DNA from: Lichenibacterium dinghuense
Lineage (GTDB): Bacteria > Pseudomonadota > Alphaproteobacteria > Rhizobiales > Beijerinckiaceae
Direction: 5' to 3'
DNA length: 64,000 nucleotides
NCBI RefSeq assembly: GCF_021730615.1
Contig: NZ_JAJLMN010000001.1
Span: 4,847,501 to 4,911,500 of the forward strand
The translations under genes and the position numbers were made by a program. Positions 8,346-17,972 of the stretch are shown here, in pieces. Position 1 is the first letter of the stretch. Each line of letters begins with the position of its first letter. The notes under the pieces are model-generated. The model saw nothing but the letters and a program-made list of their open reading frames with translations, ran no database searches and was not told the DNA's origin.

Positions 8346-10328
8346 TCACAGATCGCGCCGCGGGATGCGCTCGCGCCACGTGCGGGTGCGGACGAGCGCG
8401 TCGCCCTCGTAGGCGCGCAGCTCGCCCTCGATGGTGAAGCATTCCGCGTCGCCGCGCATCGCCGCCTCGGTCTCGATCCGCACGCGCCAGCCCTCGCGCC
8501 CCATGGCGTAGCGCTGGACGATGCGGGTTTCGGCGCTGAGCGGGTCGCGGCCGACCGTCAGGGTGCGTGTGAGATCGTGCGACAGCTCCGTGCCGATGTC
8601 GTCGAAGCGGAGCGTGCCCTCCCCGAAGAGGCCGCCCTCGGCCTCGATCACGTAGGCGGCCGTCCCGTCCTGGACGTCGAAGGTCACGCGCCGCGCCGCC
8701 CGGCCCCCGGCCAGCACGGTGGCGGGCGCGGCGGGGCCGTGGCGCGGCGGCTCAAAACGCGCGTCGCGGGCGCCGGCGGCCGTCGGCAGCGTGAGCCGGC
8801 TGTCGCCGGTCTCGATCGTCAGGGTCGCGTCGTCGCGCGCAGGCCAGACCAGCGGCCAGCAGGCGGTCGAGACGGCGAGGCGCAGGCGGTGGCCGGCCGG
8901 CACGCGGTGGCCGCACATCTTGAGGGCGATGGAGACGCGGACGGGCGCGCCGGGCACCATCGGCCGGGGATCGGCGGAGCCGTCGCGGTGCGCGAGGTTG
9001 AGCACCGCGTAGGAGACGCGCAGCGACGAGCCGTCCGGCGCGACATCGCAAAGCCGCACCGCGAGCTGCGCCTGCGGCCGGTCCGACGCGAGCACGAATT
9101 CGACGGACGGGTTGCCGAGGATCTCGACCGGCTCGGGGAGCGGCTCCGTGTCGAAGCAGAGCGACAGCCCGTCGTCGAGTCGCTGATCGGTCGGCCGCTC
9201 GCCCGCCACGCCGGTGCCCATCCACTCGCCCCCGCCCGTGCCGGTCCAGGGCGGCGACTTCACCGCGAGCCGGGCGGGCTCGCCCGCGCCCGCGGTGAGG
9301 CGACCCGGCGCGAGCCCGAACCGCAGCTGTTCCGCCTCGGTCTCGACGCCCACGAAGCGGCCTTCCGAGAGCCGGCGCGTCGCCGAGGGCTCCTGCCAGT
9401 CCTCGACGAAGGCGCGCAGCCGAGGCTCGGCCATGGCGCCGGTGTCGCGGCCCTTCAGCCAGTGGTCCCACCAGCGGGTGCACTCGCCGAGGAAGTCGAT
9501 CGCCGGGCCGGGGCTCCCGTCCTGCGGGTAGACGTGCGCCCAGGGACCGACGATGCCGAGGCGCGGCACGTCGAGGTTGGCGAGCAGCCGCGGTACCGCG
9601 TCCGTGTAGGCGTCGGTCCAGCCGCCCACCGCCAGCACGGGACACCGGATCGCTCCCCAATCCTCGCAGACCGAGCCGTGGCGCCAATAGCCGTCGCGCG
9701 TCTGGTGGGCGAGCCACAGGGCGGGCCAGAACGGCATGGCGTCGAGCCGCTCGATCCAGCGCTCGCGCCAGTCGGCGCGGATCTCGGGGTCAGGCGGCCG
9801 GCCCTGGTAGGCCAGCATGATCGAGCCCCACCACAGATTGTCGTTGAGCAGGCAGCCGCCCTTGTAATGGATGTCGTCGCCGAAGCGGTCGTCCGTGGAG
9901 CAGACCGTGACGATGGCCGCGAGGGCCGGCGGGCGCCGCGCCGCCACCTGCAGCGCGTTGAAGCCGCCCCAGCTCTTGCCCATCATGCCGACCGCGCCCG
10001 AGCACCAGGGCTGATCCGCGATCCAGGCGATCACCTCCAGCGCGTCGTCCTGCTCCTGCGCGAGGTATTCGTCGTCGAGCAGCCCGTCGGAGTCGCCCGA
10101 GCCGCGCATGTCGACGCGCAGCGCCGCGTAGCCCGCGGCGGCGAAGAAGCCGTGCATCGGGTCGTCGCGCCCGCGAGTGCCGTCGCGCTTGCGGTAGGGG
10201 ATGTATTCGAGCACGGCCGGCACGGGGCCGGCGGCGCGGGGACGCCACATGCGCGCGGCGAGCCGCGTCCCGTCTGCGAGCGGGATCCACAGGTTCTCGG
10301 TGATCTCGACCTCGTAACGCTCGTCCAC
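8346..10328 (-). CDS. CocE/NonD-family alpha/beta hydrolase
   Basis: This 660-residue serine hydrolase has the N-terminal alpha/beta fold of X-Pro dipeptidyl-peptidases and cocaine esterase, with nucleophile motif MMGKSWGG, acid motif GGWTDAY and histidine motif IVGPWAH, followed by a C-terminal jelly-roll domain (from about residue 330) typical of the family. No signal peptide is present, so it is cytoplasmic. The GTG start at 10328 follows GAGGAGG by 5 nt. Such enzymes cut esters or acylated peptides, but substrates cannot be read from sequence. It lies about 70 bp upstream of the flavoprotein gene on the same strand, so an operon is possible. Confidence 0.85.
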   Translation of the reverse strand: MDERYEVEITENLWIPLADGTRLAARMWRPRAAGPVPAVLEYIPYRKRDGTRGRDDPMHGFFAAAGYAALRVDMRGSGDSDGLLDDEYLAQEQDDALEVIAWIADQPWCSGAVGMMGKSWGGFNALQVAARRPPALAAIVTVCSTDDRFGDDIHYKGGCLLNDNLWWGSIMLAYQGRPPDPEIRADWRERWIERLDAMPFWPALWLAHQTRDGYWRHGSVCEDWGAIRCPVLAVGGWTDAYTDAVPRLLANLDVPRLGIVGPWAHVYPQDGSPGPAIDFLGECTRWWDHWLKGRDTGAMAEPRLRAFVEDWQEPSATRRLSEGRFVGVETEAEQLRFGLAPGRLTAGAGEPARLAVKSPPWTGTGGGEWMGTGVAGERPTDQRLDDGLSLCFDTEPLPEPVEILGNPSVEFVLASDRPQAQLAVRLCDVAPDGSSLRVSYAVLNLAHRDGSADPRPMVPGAPVRVSIALKMCGHRVPAGHRLRLAVSTACWPLVWPARDDATLTIETGDSRLTLPTAAGARDARFEPPRHGPAAPATVLAGGRAARRVTFDVQDGTAAYVIEAEGGLFGEGTLRFDDIGTELSHDLTRTLTVGRDPLSAETRIVQRYAMGREGWRVRIETEAAMRGDAECFTIEGELRAYEGDALVRTRTWRERIPRRDL

Positions 10329-10477
10329 GTCGCCTCCTCGACCGCTGCGCGCCGTTCCGCAGGATCGCTGTCTTCGCGGCCCCCGTCAAAGTATGGGAGA
10401 CCGACGCGCGGCCGGAGCCTTGACGGCCTCTGACGCCCGGTCGACACTGCGCCAGTCGACCGAGGGTGGGAAACGCG

Positions 10478-10984
10478 ATGAGGGCGATGCTCGTTTCCGT
10501 CGTGGCGGTTCTGATGCCCGGAGTCGCCGCGGCGGGTTGCCATAGCGGCAGCACGGGCGAGGCGCTCGAAACCTTCATGCCCGCGCTGCACTCCGCGTTG
10601 GCATCCGACGGTTTGCCTGCCCCGATCCTCACCGGGACGCAGGGCGACATGGTGTTCCTGACAGTGCCCCGGAGCGGCAACGTCCTCCAGGGGGGCGTCG
10701 GCTTCCGCATCATCCAACAGAACAACGTCGTCGACGAAGTGGACGCGGGCGTGATGGCACCGGTGTCGGCCAAGGATCAGGAGATGTTCACCACCGTCGC
10801 GGCGGCGCTGGCCGCACCGATGGCGGAGGCCGCCGAGCGTCAGATCAGGGACGACATGGTGAAGGGTCTGGCCGACCATCCCGGCATGGGGACCTTTCAA
10901 CTCCGGTGGGGGCGCCTCGTGGCATCGACCACGCGCTTCGACAAGGGGCTGGGCGTCCTGCTCCGGGATGTCGACTGCGACTGA
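10478..10984 (+). CDS. Secreted protein of unknown function, 168 aa
   Basis: The protein begins MRAMLVSVVAVLMPGVAAAG, a signal peptide with probable cleavage after AAA-G. The mature part is about 145 residues, with a Cys near each end (GCHSGS and VDCD) that could form a disulphide, and mixed alpha/beta character. ATG 10478 is preferred over the upstream GTG 10466 because it starts the signal peptide and follows a GAGGGTGGG stretch. No family recognised. It is divergent from the CocE gene. Confidence 0.65.
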   Translation: MRAMLVSVVAVLMPGVAAAGCHSGSTGEALETFMPALHSALASDGLPAPILTGTQGDMVFLTVPRSGNVLQGGVGFRIIQQNNVVDEVDAGVMAPVSAKDQEMFTTVAAALAAPMAEAAERQIRDDMVKGLADHPGMGTFQLRWGRLVASTTRFDKGLGVLLRDVDCD

Positions 10985-11209
10985 GCGGAGAAGCGCGTCC
11001 TGCGCGGCCGCTTCGGCATCCTGTCCCGCGACCATGATGCCGCGTCCCGATGCCCCGGCCGCCACCCCGGACTCGCCGCCGTCGCCACGCGACGGCGTCC
11101 GAACAGCTCCCCGCGTCGCATCGAGAACAGAGGGGTGTCGCAAGCCGTCGAGCTGAACCGCGGGTGGCGCGTGATCCTCGCGCATCGGCTTCCGGAGCGA
11201 CGCCCCCGC

Positions 11210-12103
11210 ATGAACCCATCCGTCTTCATCACCTGCGCGGTCACGGGGGCGGGCGACACGGCGGGGCGCAGCCCGCACGTGCCCGTCTCACCGAAGCAGA
11301 TCGCCGCGGCCTGCGTCGAGGCCGCGCGGGCCGGCGCCGCCATCGCTCACGTCCACGTGCGCGACCCCGAGACCGGGCGCGCGTCCCGCGCCCTGCCGCT
11401 CTACCGCGAGGTCGTGGAGCGCGTGCGCGATTCCGGCACCGACGTGATCCTCAACCTCACCGCCGGCATGGGCGGCGACGTCGTGTTCGGGGCGGGCGAG
11501 CACCCGCTGCCGCTCGATCCCGCGGGCACCGACATGGCGGGCCCGACCGAGCGCCTCGCCCACGTGGCCGAGCTGCGCCCCGAGATCTGCACGCTCGACT
11601 GCGGCACGATGAACTTCGCGCTCGGCGACTACGTGATGACCAACACGCCGGCGACGCTCCGCACCATGGCGCAGCAGGTGAAGAGCTTGGGCGTGCGGCC
11701 CGAGCTGGAAGTGTTCGATTCGGGCCACCTCGTCTTCGTCAACGACCTCGTCAGGGAAGGCCTCATCGACGGGCCGGCCATGGTGCAGCTCTGCCTCGGC
11801 ATCCCCTACGGCGCGCCGGACGACCCCCTGACGTTGATGTCGCTGGTGCATCGCCTGCCGCCGGGCGCCGTGTGGAGCGCCTTCTCGATCGGGCGGCGGC
11901 AGCTGCCCTACGTCGCCATGGCGGCGATCGCGGGCGGCAACGTCCGCGTCGGGCTGGAAGACAACCTGTGGCTCGACCGGGGCGTGCTCGCCACCAACGG
12001 CGCGCTGGTGGAGCGCGCCGCGACGATCCTCACCGCCATGGGCGGGAGCGTGATGGGACCGGCCGCTGTGCGCGAGAAGCTGAAGCTGCGGAGCCCGGCA
12101 TGA
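11210..12103 (+). CDS. Beta-keto acid cleavage enzyme (BKACE, DUF849), probable 3-dehydrocarnitine cleavage enzyme
   Basis: This 297-residue TIM-barrel protein has the zinc-binding [10 protein letters not shown] segment at residues 47-56 and the family motifs NLTAGMG and GLEDNLWL. BKACEs condense a beta-keto acid with acetyl-CoA to give acetoacetate and a new acyl-CoA. The next gene overlaps by ATGA and encodes carnitine dehydrogenase fused to a thioesterase, so the substrate is very probably 3-dehydrocarnitine, giving betainyl-CoA. This pairing is known from rhizobial carnitine degradation. ATG 11210 follows GGAG at a good distance; a longer frame to 11135 has no supported start. Confidence 0.9.
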   Translation: MNPSVFITCAVTGAGDTAGRSPHVPVSPKQIAAACVEAARAGAAIAHVHVRDPETGRASRALPLYREVVERVRDSGTDVILNLTAGMGGDVVFGAGEHPLPLDPAGTDMAGPTERLAHVAELRPEICTLDCGTMNFALGDYVMTNTPATLRTMAQQVKSLGVRPELEVFDSGHLVFVNDLVREGLIDGPAMVQLCLGIPYGAPDDPLTLMSLVHRLPPGAVWSAFSIGRRQLPYVAMAAIAGGNVRVGLEDNLWLDRGVLATNGALVERAATILTAMGGSVMGPAAVREKLKLRSPA

Positions 12104-13548
12104 CGAAGGAAAGCATCGGCCTCGTCGGCGGCGGCGTCATCGGCGCCGGCTGGGCGGCGCGCTTCCTGCTCGACGGGCACGACTGCGCGGTCTTCGACCC
12201 CGACCCGGAACTCGCCCGCAAGCTCGACGCCGTGCTGGGCAACGCCCGCCGGGCGCGCGCGCGGCTGATGCCCGGCCTGGCCTTGGCGGAGGGAACCCTG
12301 CGCATCGCGGCCTCGGTGGCCGACGCGGTCGCGGGCGCGAGCTTCGTCGTCGAGAGCCTGCCGGAGGTCGAGCCGCTCAAGGTCCGGGTGCTCGGCGAGA
12401 TCGACGCCGCCGCGGCGCCGGAGGTGGTGATCGCCTCCTCGACCTCGGGGCTGCTGCCGACGCGGCTCGCCGCCGGCATGGCGCACCCTGAGCGGCTCGT
12501 CGTCGGCCACCCGTTCAACCCCGTCTACCTGCTGCCGCTCGTCGAGGTTTGCGGCGGCGAGCGCACCGCGCCGGCGGCGCAGGACCGCGCCGCTGCGCTC
12601 TACGAGAGCGTCGGCATGAGGGTGCTGCGCGTGCGCAAGGAGGTCGATGGCTTCGTGGCCGACCGGCTGCTCGAAGCCCTGTGGCGCGAGGCGCTGTGGC
12701 TCGTCGAGGACGGGATCGCGACCACGGAGGAGATCGACGACGCGATCCGCTACGGCGCGGGCCTACGCTGGAGCTTCATGGGCACCTTTCTGATCTACCG
12801 CCTCGCGGGCGGGGAGGCGGGGATGCGCCACTTCCTCGCGCAGTTCGGCCCGGCGCTGAAGCTGCCCTGGACCAAACTCGTCGCGCCCGAGCTGACCGAC
12901 GCGCTCGTCGACCGCGTCGCCGCGCAGTCCGACGACCAGGCCGCGGGCGTGTCGATCCGCGAGCTGGAGCGGCGGCGCGACGACTGCCTCGTCGCGGTGC
13001 TGAGCGGCCTACGCGGGCAGGACTACGCCGCGGGCGCCGTGGTGGCCTCGCACGAGCGGGCGCTGCGGGGCAGGGGGGCGGCGGGCACGCCCCGGCAGAC
13101 CTGGACCGGCGCCGTGCTGCCGGACTGGATCGACTACAACGGCCACATGACGGAGCATCGATACCTGCAGTGCTTCGGCGAGGCCACGGACGCGCTGCTG
13201 CTGCGGATCGGCGTCGATGCCGCCTACCTCGCGGGCCGGCGAAGCTTCTACACGGTCGAGACGCACATCATGCACCGCGGCGAGGCGCGGCAGGGCGAGG
13301 CTCTGACCGTCGACACGCAGGTGCTCGGCGCCGACGGCAAGCGGCTGCACGTCTTCCACCGCCTGCGCCGCGCGGCGGACGGGGCGGAGCTGGCGAGCGC
13401 CGAGCAGATGCTGCTCCACGTCGACACCGAGGCCCGGCGCAGCGTCGCGGCCGAGGGAGCGGTGCGGGACGCGATGGCGGTGCTGGCCCGCGACCACGCC
13501 GGTCTGGCATGGCCGGAGCCGGCGGGGCGGAGCGTGGGAGCGCGATAG
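12100..13548 (+). CDS. lcdH: L-carnitine dehydrogenase fused to a betainyl-CoA thioesterase
   Basis: In this 482-residue fusion, residues 1 to about 330 are a 3-hydroxyacyl-CoA-dehydrogenase-type carnitine dehydrogenase: NAD motif [16 protein letters not shown] at the N-terminus, SSTSGLLPT, then [16 protein letters not shown]. From about residue 340, [17 protein letters not shown] marks a hot-dog thioesterase. Together with the preceding BKACE it would turn L-carnitine into 3-dehydrocarnitine, then betainyl-CoA, then glycine betaine. The start overlaps the BKACE stop (ATGA), so the genes are coupled. No carnitine transporter or betaine demethylase is adjacent, apart from the flavoprotein 4 kb away. 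Confidence 0.92.
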   Translation: MTKESIGLVGGGVIGAGWAARFLLDGHDCAVFDPDPELARKLDAVLGNARRARARLMPGLALAEGTLRIAASVADAVAGASFVVESLPEVEPLKVRVLGEIDAAAAPEVVIASSTSGLLPTRLAAGMAHPERLVVGHPFNPVYLLPLVEVCGGERTAPAAQDRAAALYESVGMRVLRVRKEVDGFVADRLLEALWREALWLVEDGIATTEEIDDAIRYGAGLRWSFMGTFLIYRLAGGEAGMRHFLAQFGPALKLPWTKLVAPELTDALVDRVAAQSDDQAAGVSIRELERRRDDCLVAVLSGLRGQDYAAGAVVASHERALRGRGAAGTPRQTWTGAVLPDWIDYNGHMTEHRYLQCFGEATDALLLRIGVDAAYLAGRRSFYTVETHIMHRGEARQGEALTVDTQVLGADGKRLHVFHRLRRAADGAELASAEQMLLHVDTEARRSVAAEGAVRDAMAVLARDHAGLAWPEPAGRSVGAR

Positions 13549-14034
13549 GCCGGGGCGGAGCCGGCCAGCAGCGTCAGGGTCGGCACCGCGGTCACATCGA
13601 CCTCACCGGTTCACGGTCGCGTTCGATGGACGCGCGCGGCGCGGCTCCCTTGCGCCCATCCGGCGCTGTGACCCCTCGCCGTACACACGCCGGGGCCGCC
13701 AAGCATCTCTCGCGCATGCGATGCGGACATCGCACCACATCGTGGAACCAGAGTCGGATCCGATGCGACCCCGGCTTCTGGTATTTGTCAGACTTTTTGT
13801 GATCGGCAGAACTCATCCGGCAGTCCATGCCTGACCTTGAGTATGAAGGTGATGTTTCCCGTATCCGATCCCCCCGCCTTTCGACGTTCGATAACATGCG
13901 ATATAGATTGGGGTCGTCAATTCTTCCTACGCCTAACGTTCTGGCGACACATTTATGCCGAATTACAGGGTTTACCTGAGCTGAGATCACCGCTTCGTTG
14001 CTCGATGATTTGATAGAAGAGGGACGATCTCACC
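13549..14034. other. Lower-GC intergenic region, likely promoter of the small-gene cluster
   Basis: About 490 bp. The left part starts with a GC-rich inverted repeat (GGCCGG/CCGGCC) just after the lcdH stop that could end that transcript. From about 13730 the base composition drops sharply compared with the rest of the window, with AT-rich patches such as GGTATTTGTCAGACTTTTTG and GATATAGATTG near 13900, as expected for a promoter serving the small genes that start at 14035. A 132-residue minus-strand frame here has poor codon use and is rejected. Confidence 0.4.
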
Positions 14035-14238
14035 ATGCGAAATCACATCATCCAGGACATCCCCGCCTGGGAGCGTCGCGGCATCGCCCCCCACCGCGGG
14101 GACGTCACCACCGTCCAGGCTGCGGACCGGCTGAGGGCCCGGGCGGCGGAGGCCAGGGCGACCGGCGAGCGACAGCAGCCTCCCGCCGCGATGCCAGAGG
14201 CATCGTGGAACCAGCGCCGTCAGCAGGTCCTGCTGTGA
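14035..14238 (+). CDS. Small hydrophilic protein, 67 aa, function unknown
   Basis: The sequence is MRNHIIQDIPAWERRG followed by an Ala/Arg/Gln-rich helix, and it ends in a bare hydrophobic QQVLL. A GAGGGA ribosome site precedes the ATG. It is highly charged and probably helical or disordered, with no membrane segment and no recognised family. It is first in a run of four small plus-strand genes after a lower-GC promoter region; such runs in this group are often stress-induced, but that is only a guess. Confidence 0.45.
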   Translation: MRNHIIQDIPAWERRGIAPHRGDVTTVQAADRLRARAAEARATGERQQPPAAMPEASWNQRRQQVLL

Positions 14239-14298
14239 CCATGGCGCTCCGCTGAGCGGCGCGGCGATCACGCGCGCCGCCCGCAAGCATGTCGTTCC

Positions 14299-14519
14299 AT
14301 GGAGAAAGCCATGCTCCAGCACCGAGGGCTGCAGCGCAAACCTGCCGACGACGTCGACCCGACCGCGATGACCCACGCTTCCAGCTGCGCCCAGACGGAT
14401 CCCGGTCCGGCGATGCTCCATCGAGCTTCACAGCCGAGCAGGTCGCCAAGCGGATCGAGAAGATCCGCTCGCACGCCAGCTCGCACCACACGGCCGGCAC
14501 CGTGACGCTCGACACCTGA
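14299..14519 (+). pseudogene. Small gene with an apparent frameshift, function unknown
   Basis: Two overlapping plus frames each look coding over half their length. The frame from ATG 14299 (or 14311, which follows GGAG) has GC-rich third positions up to about 14400. The other frame has good codon structure only from about 14390 to its TGA at 14517-14519, where it encodes SFTAEQVAKRIEKIRSHASS, a plausible folded helix. A single frameshift near 14380-14410 would join them into a protein of about 70 residues. This could be a real lesion, a sequencing slip, or chance. Confidence 0.35.
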
Positions 14520-14581
14520 CCGGCCAGGGGGCGCGCATCCCGCGGCGCCCGATCCCGAGCCGAGATGCGCGGAGGAACCCC

Positions 14582-14899
14582 ATGGCCACGATCGACCAGA
14601 ACGCTGTCCGAGCTCGGGCTTACCAGCTCTGGGAAGAGGGCGGGTGCGTGCACGGGAGCCACGAGGAGCACTGGCGCCGCGCAGAGGCCGAGTGCGCTGC
14701 CGAGGGCGACGGAGCGGGAGCCACGACACTCGCCGGCCTGGACGGCGACGGTGCGGCCGTCCTGTCCGGCCCGGACGAGGCCGCGCCGCCGGCCGAACCC
14801 GCCGATGCGACTTCCGGGATCGATGGCGAGATCTCCAGGCCGCTCATCGACGTGAAGTCGAAACCGCGGCGGTGGCCCACCCCCATCGTCGACGTCTGA
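14582..14899 (+). CDS. DUF2934-type small protein, 105 aa
   Basis: The N-terminal 35 residues contain RARAYQLWEEGGCVHGSHEE followed by HWRRAE, the short helical signature of DUF2934 proteins, whose function is unknown and which are common in rhizobia and acetic acid bacteria. The rest is acidic, Ala/Pro-rich and probably disordered, ending WPTPIVDV. A GGAGGA site precedes the ATG. It belongs to the small-gene cluster. Confidence 0.7.
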   Translation: MATIDQNAVRARAYQLWEEGGCVHGSHEEHWRRAEAECAAEGDGAGATTLAGLDGDGAAVLSGPDEAAPPAEPADATSGIDGEISRPLIDVKSKPRRWPTPIVDV

Positions 14900-15005
14900 G
14901 GGGAAACGGACACGGCTCAGGGGGCAGTCCGAGAAAAGAGCCGGATCGCGCGGCGATGAACGGGCGAGCGACGGAGCGACCGTCGCGATGGAACGGGAGG
15001 GATCC

Positions 15006-15236
15006 ATGGACGACATCGGAAGCTCGTTCGGCGCCGCTCCGGCGGCGACCCCACGCCGAACGCCCGTCGTCCACGTCCACGCGACGCCGGCGGGCGCCGT
15101 CGCGGAGATGGACGCCCGATGCCGGCGCTGGACGGAGTGGCTGATGGCCTCGCGCCGTGACGCCGATGCCGTCGGGCGAGAGGCGCCGCCGATCGGCACA
15201 GGTACGGCCTCTCGCGGAGATGGCGCGCACCCCTGA
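15006..15236 (+). CDS. Small protein, 76 aa, function unknown
   Basis: It starts MDDIGSSFGAAPAATPRRTP and contains the helix AVAEMDARCRRWTEWLMASR in the middle. GGGAGGG lies just before the ATG, which is why 15006 is chosen over 14988. It is Ala/Arg-rich with no signal or membrane segment and no recognised family. It is last in the small plus-strand cluster and convergent with the ABC transporter operon. Confidence 0.4.
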   Translation: MDDIGSSFGAAPAATPRRTPVVHVHATPAGAVAEMDARCRRWTEWLMASRRDADAVGREAPPIGTGTASRGDGAHP

Positions 15237-15295
15237 ACGCGTCGGCCTCCGTCCAGGCGCTGCGTCGCCAGCTGCGCCGGGATCGCGCTCCGGCC

Positions 15296-17116
15296 TCAGG
15301 TCTCCAGCATACCCTTGAGGTTGCGCACCTCGGTCTGCAGCGCGTCCAGCCCGGCCGCGCCGCGCCCCTCGGCCAGCACCTCGCGCGCGGCGAGCCGCTC
15401 CGTCTCGGCCACGGCACCGGCATCCCCGGCCGCCGCACGCGCCGCCAGAGCCGGCTCGGCCGGGCGCTCGGCCGCGCCCGCGATCAGGCCGGCGGCGCCG
15501 CCGCGCTTCGCCAGGATCTCGTCGAGCCAGGTCGTGTGCATCTCCGGCACCGACAGTATCAGCTTCTCGGTGTAGGGGTGGTAGGGCGGGGAGAAGATCT
15601 CCTCCGTCGGCCCCTGCGCGATGATCTCGCCCTTCAGCATCACGGCCGTGCGGTGCGCGATGCGCCGCACCGTGCCGAGGTCGTGGGTGATGAACACGTA
15701 GGCGAGGCCTAGCCGGTCCTGCAGGCCCTTCAGCAGCTTCAGCACCTCCTCGGCCACCAGCGGGTCGAGCGCCGAGGTCGGCTCGTCGCAGATGATCACC
15801 TCGGGCTCGGCCGCGAGCGCGCGGGCGATGCAGACGCGCTGCTTCTGGCCGCCCGACAGCTGGCCCGGCTTGCGGTCCGCGAACTCCTCCGGCAGGCCGA
15901 CGAGGCGCAGGAGTTCCAGCACCCGCGCCCGCACCTCCGCGCGGCCCTTGCCGAAGAACAGCGCCACCGGCCGCCCGATGATCTGCGCCAGCGTCTGGCG
16001 CGGGTTCAGCGCCGTGTCGGGCATCTGGTGCACCATCTGCAGGCGGCGCAGGATGTCGCTCGGGCGGCTCCCGAGCGCGGCCGGCAGGCTCTTGCCCTCG
16101 AGCTCGATCTCGCCGCTCCAGCGCGGCAGCAGCCCGGTGACGATGCGCGCCACCGTGCTCTTTCCCGAGCCCGACTCGCCCACCACCGCCAGCGTCTCGC
16201 CGCGCGCGAGGTCGAAGGAGGCGCCCTTCACCACGGGGCGCGCGCCCTTCACCTGCCCGCCGTAGCCCGCCGTGACGTCGCGCACGCGCAGGATCGGCCG
16301 CGCGGCCTTGTCGGGCACCGACAGCGTCAGGTGCTCGGCTTCGCGCCGCTCGTTGACCAGCGCGCGGCAGTATTCGGTGCGCGGCTGCTCCAGGATCTGC
16401 ACCGTGTCGCCGCATTCCACCATCTTGCCGTGGCGCAGCACCATGATGCGGTGGGCGATCTGGGCCACCACGGCGAGGTCGTGCGTGATGTAGAGGCCCG
16501 CTGTGCCGAACTCCGAGATGAGGTCGCGCAGGAGTGCCAGCACCTCGATCTGCGTCGTCACATCGAGCGCGGTGGTGGGCTCGTCGAGCACGATCACGTC
16601 GGGGCGGCAGCTCATCGCCATGGCGGCCATGACGCGCTGGAGCTGGCCGCCCGACACCTGGTGCGGGTAGCGGTCGCCGATCGTGTCGGGGTTCGGCAGC
16701 TGCAGGGTGTGGAACAGCTTCTTGGCGTAGACCTCCGCCTCGGCGCGGGCCATCACGCCGTGGATCACCGGCGCCTCGCACACCTGGTCCATCAGCGTCA
16801 TGCCGGGGTTGAAGGAGGCGGCGGCGCTCTGGGCGATGTAGGCGATGCTCTTGCCCCGCACGTGGCGGCGGTAGAGCGCCGTCGAGGCGCGCAGCTCCGT
16901 GCCGGCCAGGGTGACGCTGCCGCCGGTGATGCGCATGCCGGCGCGGGCGTAGGCCATGGAGGCGAGGCCGATGGTGGACTTGCCGGCGCCCGACTCGCCG
17001 ATCAGCCCCAGGATCTCGCCGCGCTTCAGCTCGACGTCGACGTCGTCGACCAGCAGCCGGCCCGTGATGGTCTCGACCCGGAGCTTCTCCAGCCGGAGGA
17101 TCTGGTCGTCGGGCAT
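15296..17116 (-). CDS. Peptide/nickel-type ABC transporter, double ATP-binding protein (DppD-DppF fusion)
   Basis: This 606-residue protein has two complete ATPase domains in tandem. The first has Walker A GESGAGKST, signature VSGGQLQR and Walker B VIVLDEPTTALD. The second has GESGSGKST, LSGGQKQR and VIICDEPTSALD. Each ends in an oligopeptide-transporter-type tail (family Oligo_HPY), and the protein finishes with a roughly 50-residue Ala/Glu-rich coiled segment (ending NLKGMLET). It powers import through the two permeases encoded just upstream; the gene order is binding protein, permease, permease, ATPase. The ligand is unknown. Confidence 0.9.
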   Translation of the reverse strand: MPDDQILRLEKLRVETITGRLLVDDVDVELKRGEILGLIGESGAGKSTIGLASMAYARAGMRITGGSVTLAGTELRASTALYRRHVRGKSIAYIAQSAAASFNPGMTLMDQVCEAPVIHGVMARAEAEVYAKKLFHTLQLPNPDTIGDRYPHQVSGGQLQRVMAAMAMSCRPDVIVLDEPTTALDVTTQIEVLALLRDLISEFGTAGLYITHDLAVVAQIAHRIMVLRHGKMVECGDTVQILEQPRTEYCRALVNERREAEHLTLSVPDKAARPILRVRDVTAGYGGQVKGARPVVKGASFDLARGETLAVVGESGSGKSTVARIVTGLLPRWSGEIELEGKSLPAALGSRPSDILRRLQMVHQMPDTALNPRQTLAQIIGRPVALFFGKGRAEVRARVLELLRLVGLPEEFADRKPGQLSGGQKQRVCIARALAAEPEVIICDEPTSALDPLVAEEVLKLLKGLQDRLGLAYVFITHDLGTVRRIAHRTAVMLKGEIIAQGPTEEIFSPPYHPYTEKLILSVPEMHTTWLDEILAKRGGAAGLIAGAAERPAEPALAARAAAGDAGAVAETERLAAREVLAEGRGAAGLDALQTEVRNLKGMLET

Positions 17117-17126
17117 CGCAGCCTCC

Positions 17127-17960
17127 CTACATCTCGGCCTGGGCGCCGGACGGGCGCGCGTCGATCGACAGGAACCAGTCGACCACGAGGTTGATGCCCA
17201 CCGTCAGCAGCGCGATGGCGGCGGCCGGATAGAGCGCGGCGGGCAGGCCGAAGGAGATGCCGCCCACGTTGTCCTTCACCATGCCGCCCCAGTCGGCGTA
17301 GGGCAGCGGCACGCCGAGGCCGAGGAAGCTCAGCGCCGCGATGAACAGGAAGTTGAAGCAGAAGCGCAGGCCGAACTCGCTCATCAAGGGCGCGGCGGCG
17401 TTGGGCAGGATCTCGCGGCTCACCACCCACCACAGGCCCTCGCCGCGCATGCGCGCGACTTCCACGAAGTCGAGCGACACGAGGTTCAGCCCCAGCGCGC
17501 GGGCGAGGCGGAACACGCGGGTGGAGTCGAGGCAGCCGATGGTGATGACCAGCGAGAACAGCGACTGGCCGAGCACGTTGAGGATCATCAGCGCCCAGAT
17601 CAGCAGCGGGATCGACAGGACCACGTCGACCGCGCGCGAGATCAGCGTGTCGACCCAACGGCCCGTCACGGCCGCGACCAGCCCGAGCGTGATGCCGATC
17701 GCGAACGAGAGGAGCGTCGTGACGAAGGCGATGCCGATCGTCATGCGGGCGCCGTAGATCAGGCGGGTGAGCATGTCGCGGCCGATCTGGTCCGTGCCGA
17801 ACCACGCGGCCGCGGAGGCCGGGTCCCACCCGCTCCCGACGACCTGCGTCTCGCCGTAGGGCGCCAGCCAGGGCCCCGCCACCGCGACGGCGATGTTGAG
17901 CACGATGATCAGCAGGCCGGCGATCGCGGTCAGGGGCGCCTTGTGGCCGAAGATGGTCAT
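17127..17960 (-). CDS. Dpp/Opp-type ABC transporter permease (DppC-like)
   Basis: This 277-residue inner-membrane protein has about six helices and a DppC layout: N-terminal helix (LTAIAGLLIIVLNIAVAVAG), periplasmic linker with DQIGRDMLTRLIYGARM, and the coupling motif EVARMRGEGLWWVVSREILP that docks on the ATPase. It is 12 bp downstream of the partner permease gene and 10 bp upstream of the ATPase gene. The ligand cannot be read from the sequence. Confidence 0.9.
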   Translation of the reverse strand: MTIFGHKAPLTAIAGLLIIVLNIAVAVAGPWLAPYGETQVVGSGWDPASAAAWFGTDQIGRDMLTRLIYGARMTIGIAFVTTLLSFAIGITLGLVAAVTGRWVDTLISRAVDVVLSIPLLIWALMILNVLGQSLFSLVITIGCLDSTRVFRLARALGLNLVSLDFVEVARMRGEGLWWVVSREILPNAAAPLMSEFGLRFCFNFLFIAALSFLGLGVPLPYADWGGMVKDNVGGISFGLPAALYPAAAIALLTVGINLVVDWFLSIDARPSGAQAEM

Positions 17961-17972
17961 CCGTGGCGGTCC

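Noticed and set aside
13742-13790. GGAAC near 13743 as a sigma-EcfG promoter
   Set aside because: No matching GTT element at 16-17 nt distance.
13592-13990. A minus-strand frame of 132 codons in the lower-GC gap
   Set aside because: Irregular codon use, no ribosome site, no motif, and it crosses an apparent promoter region.
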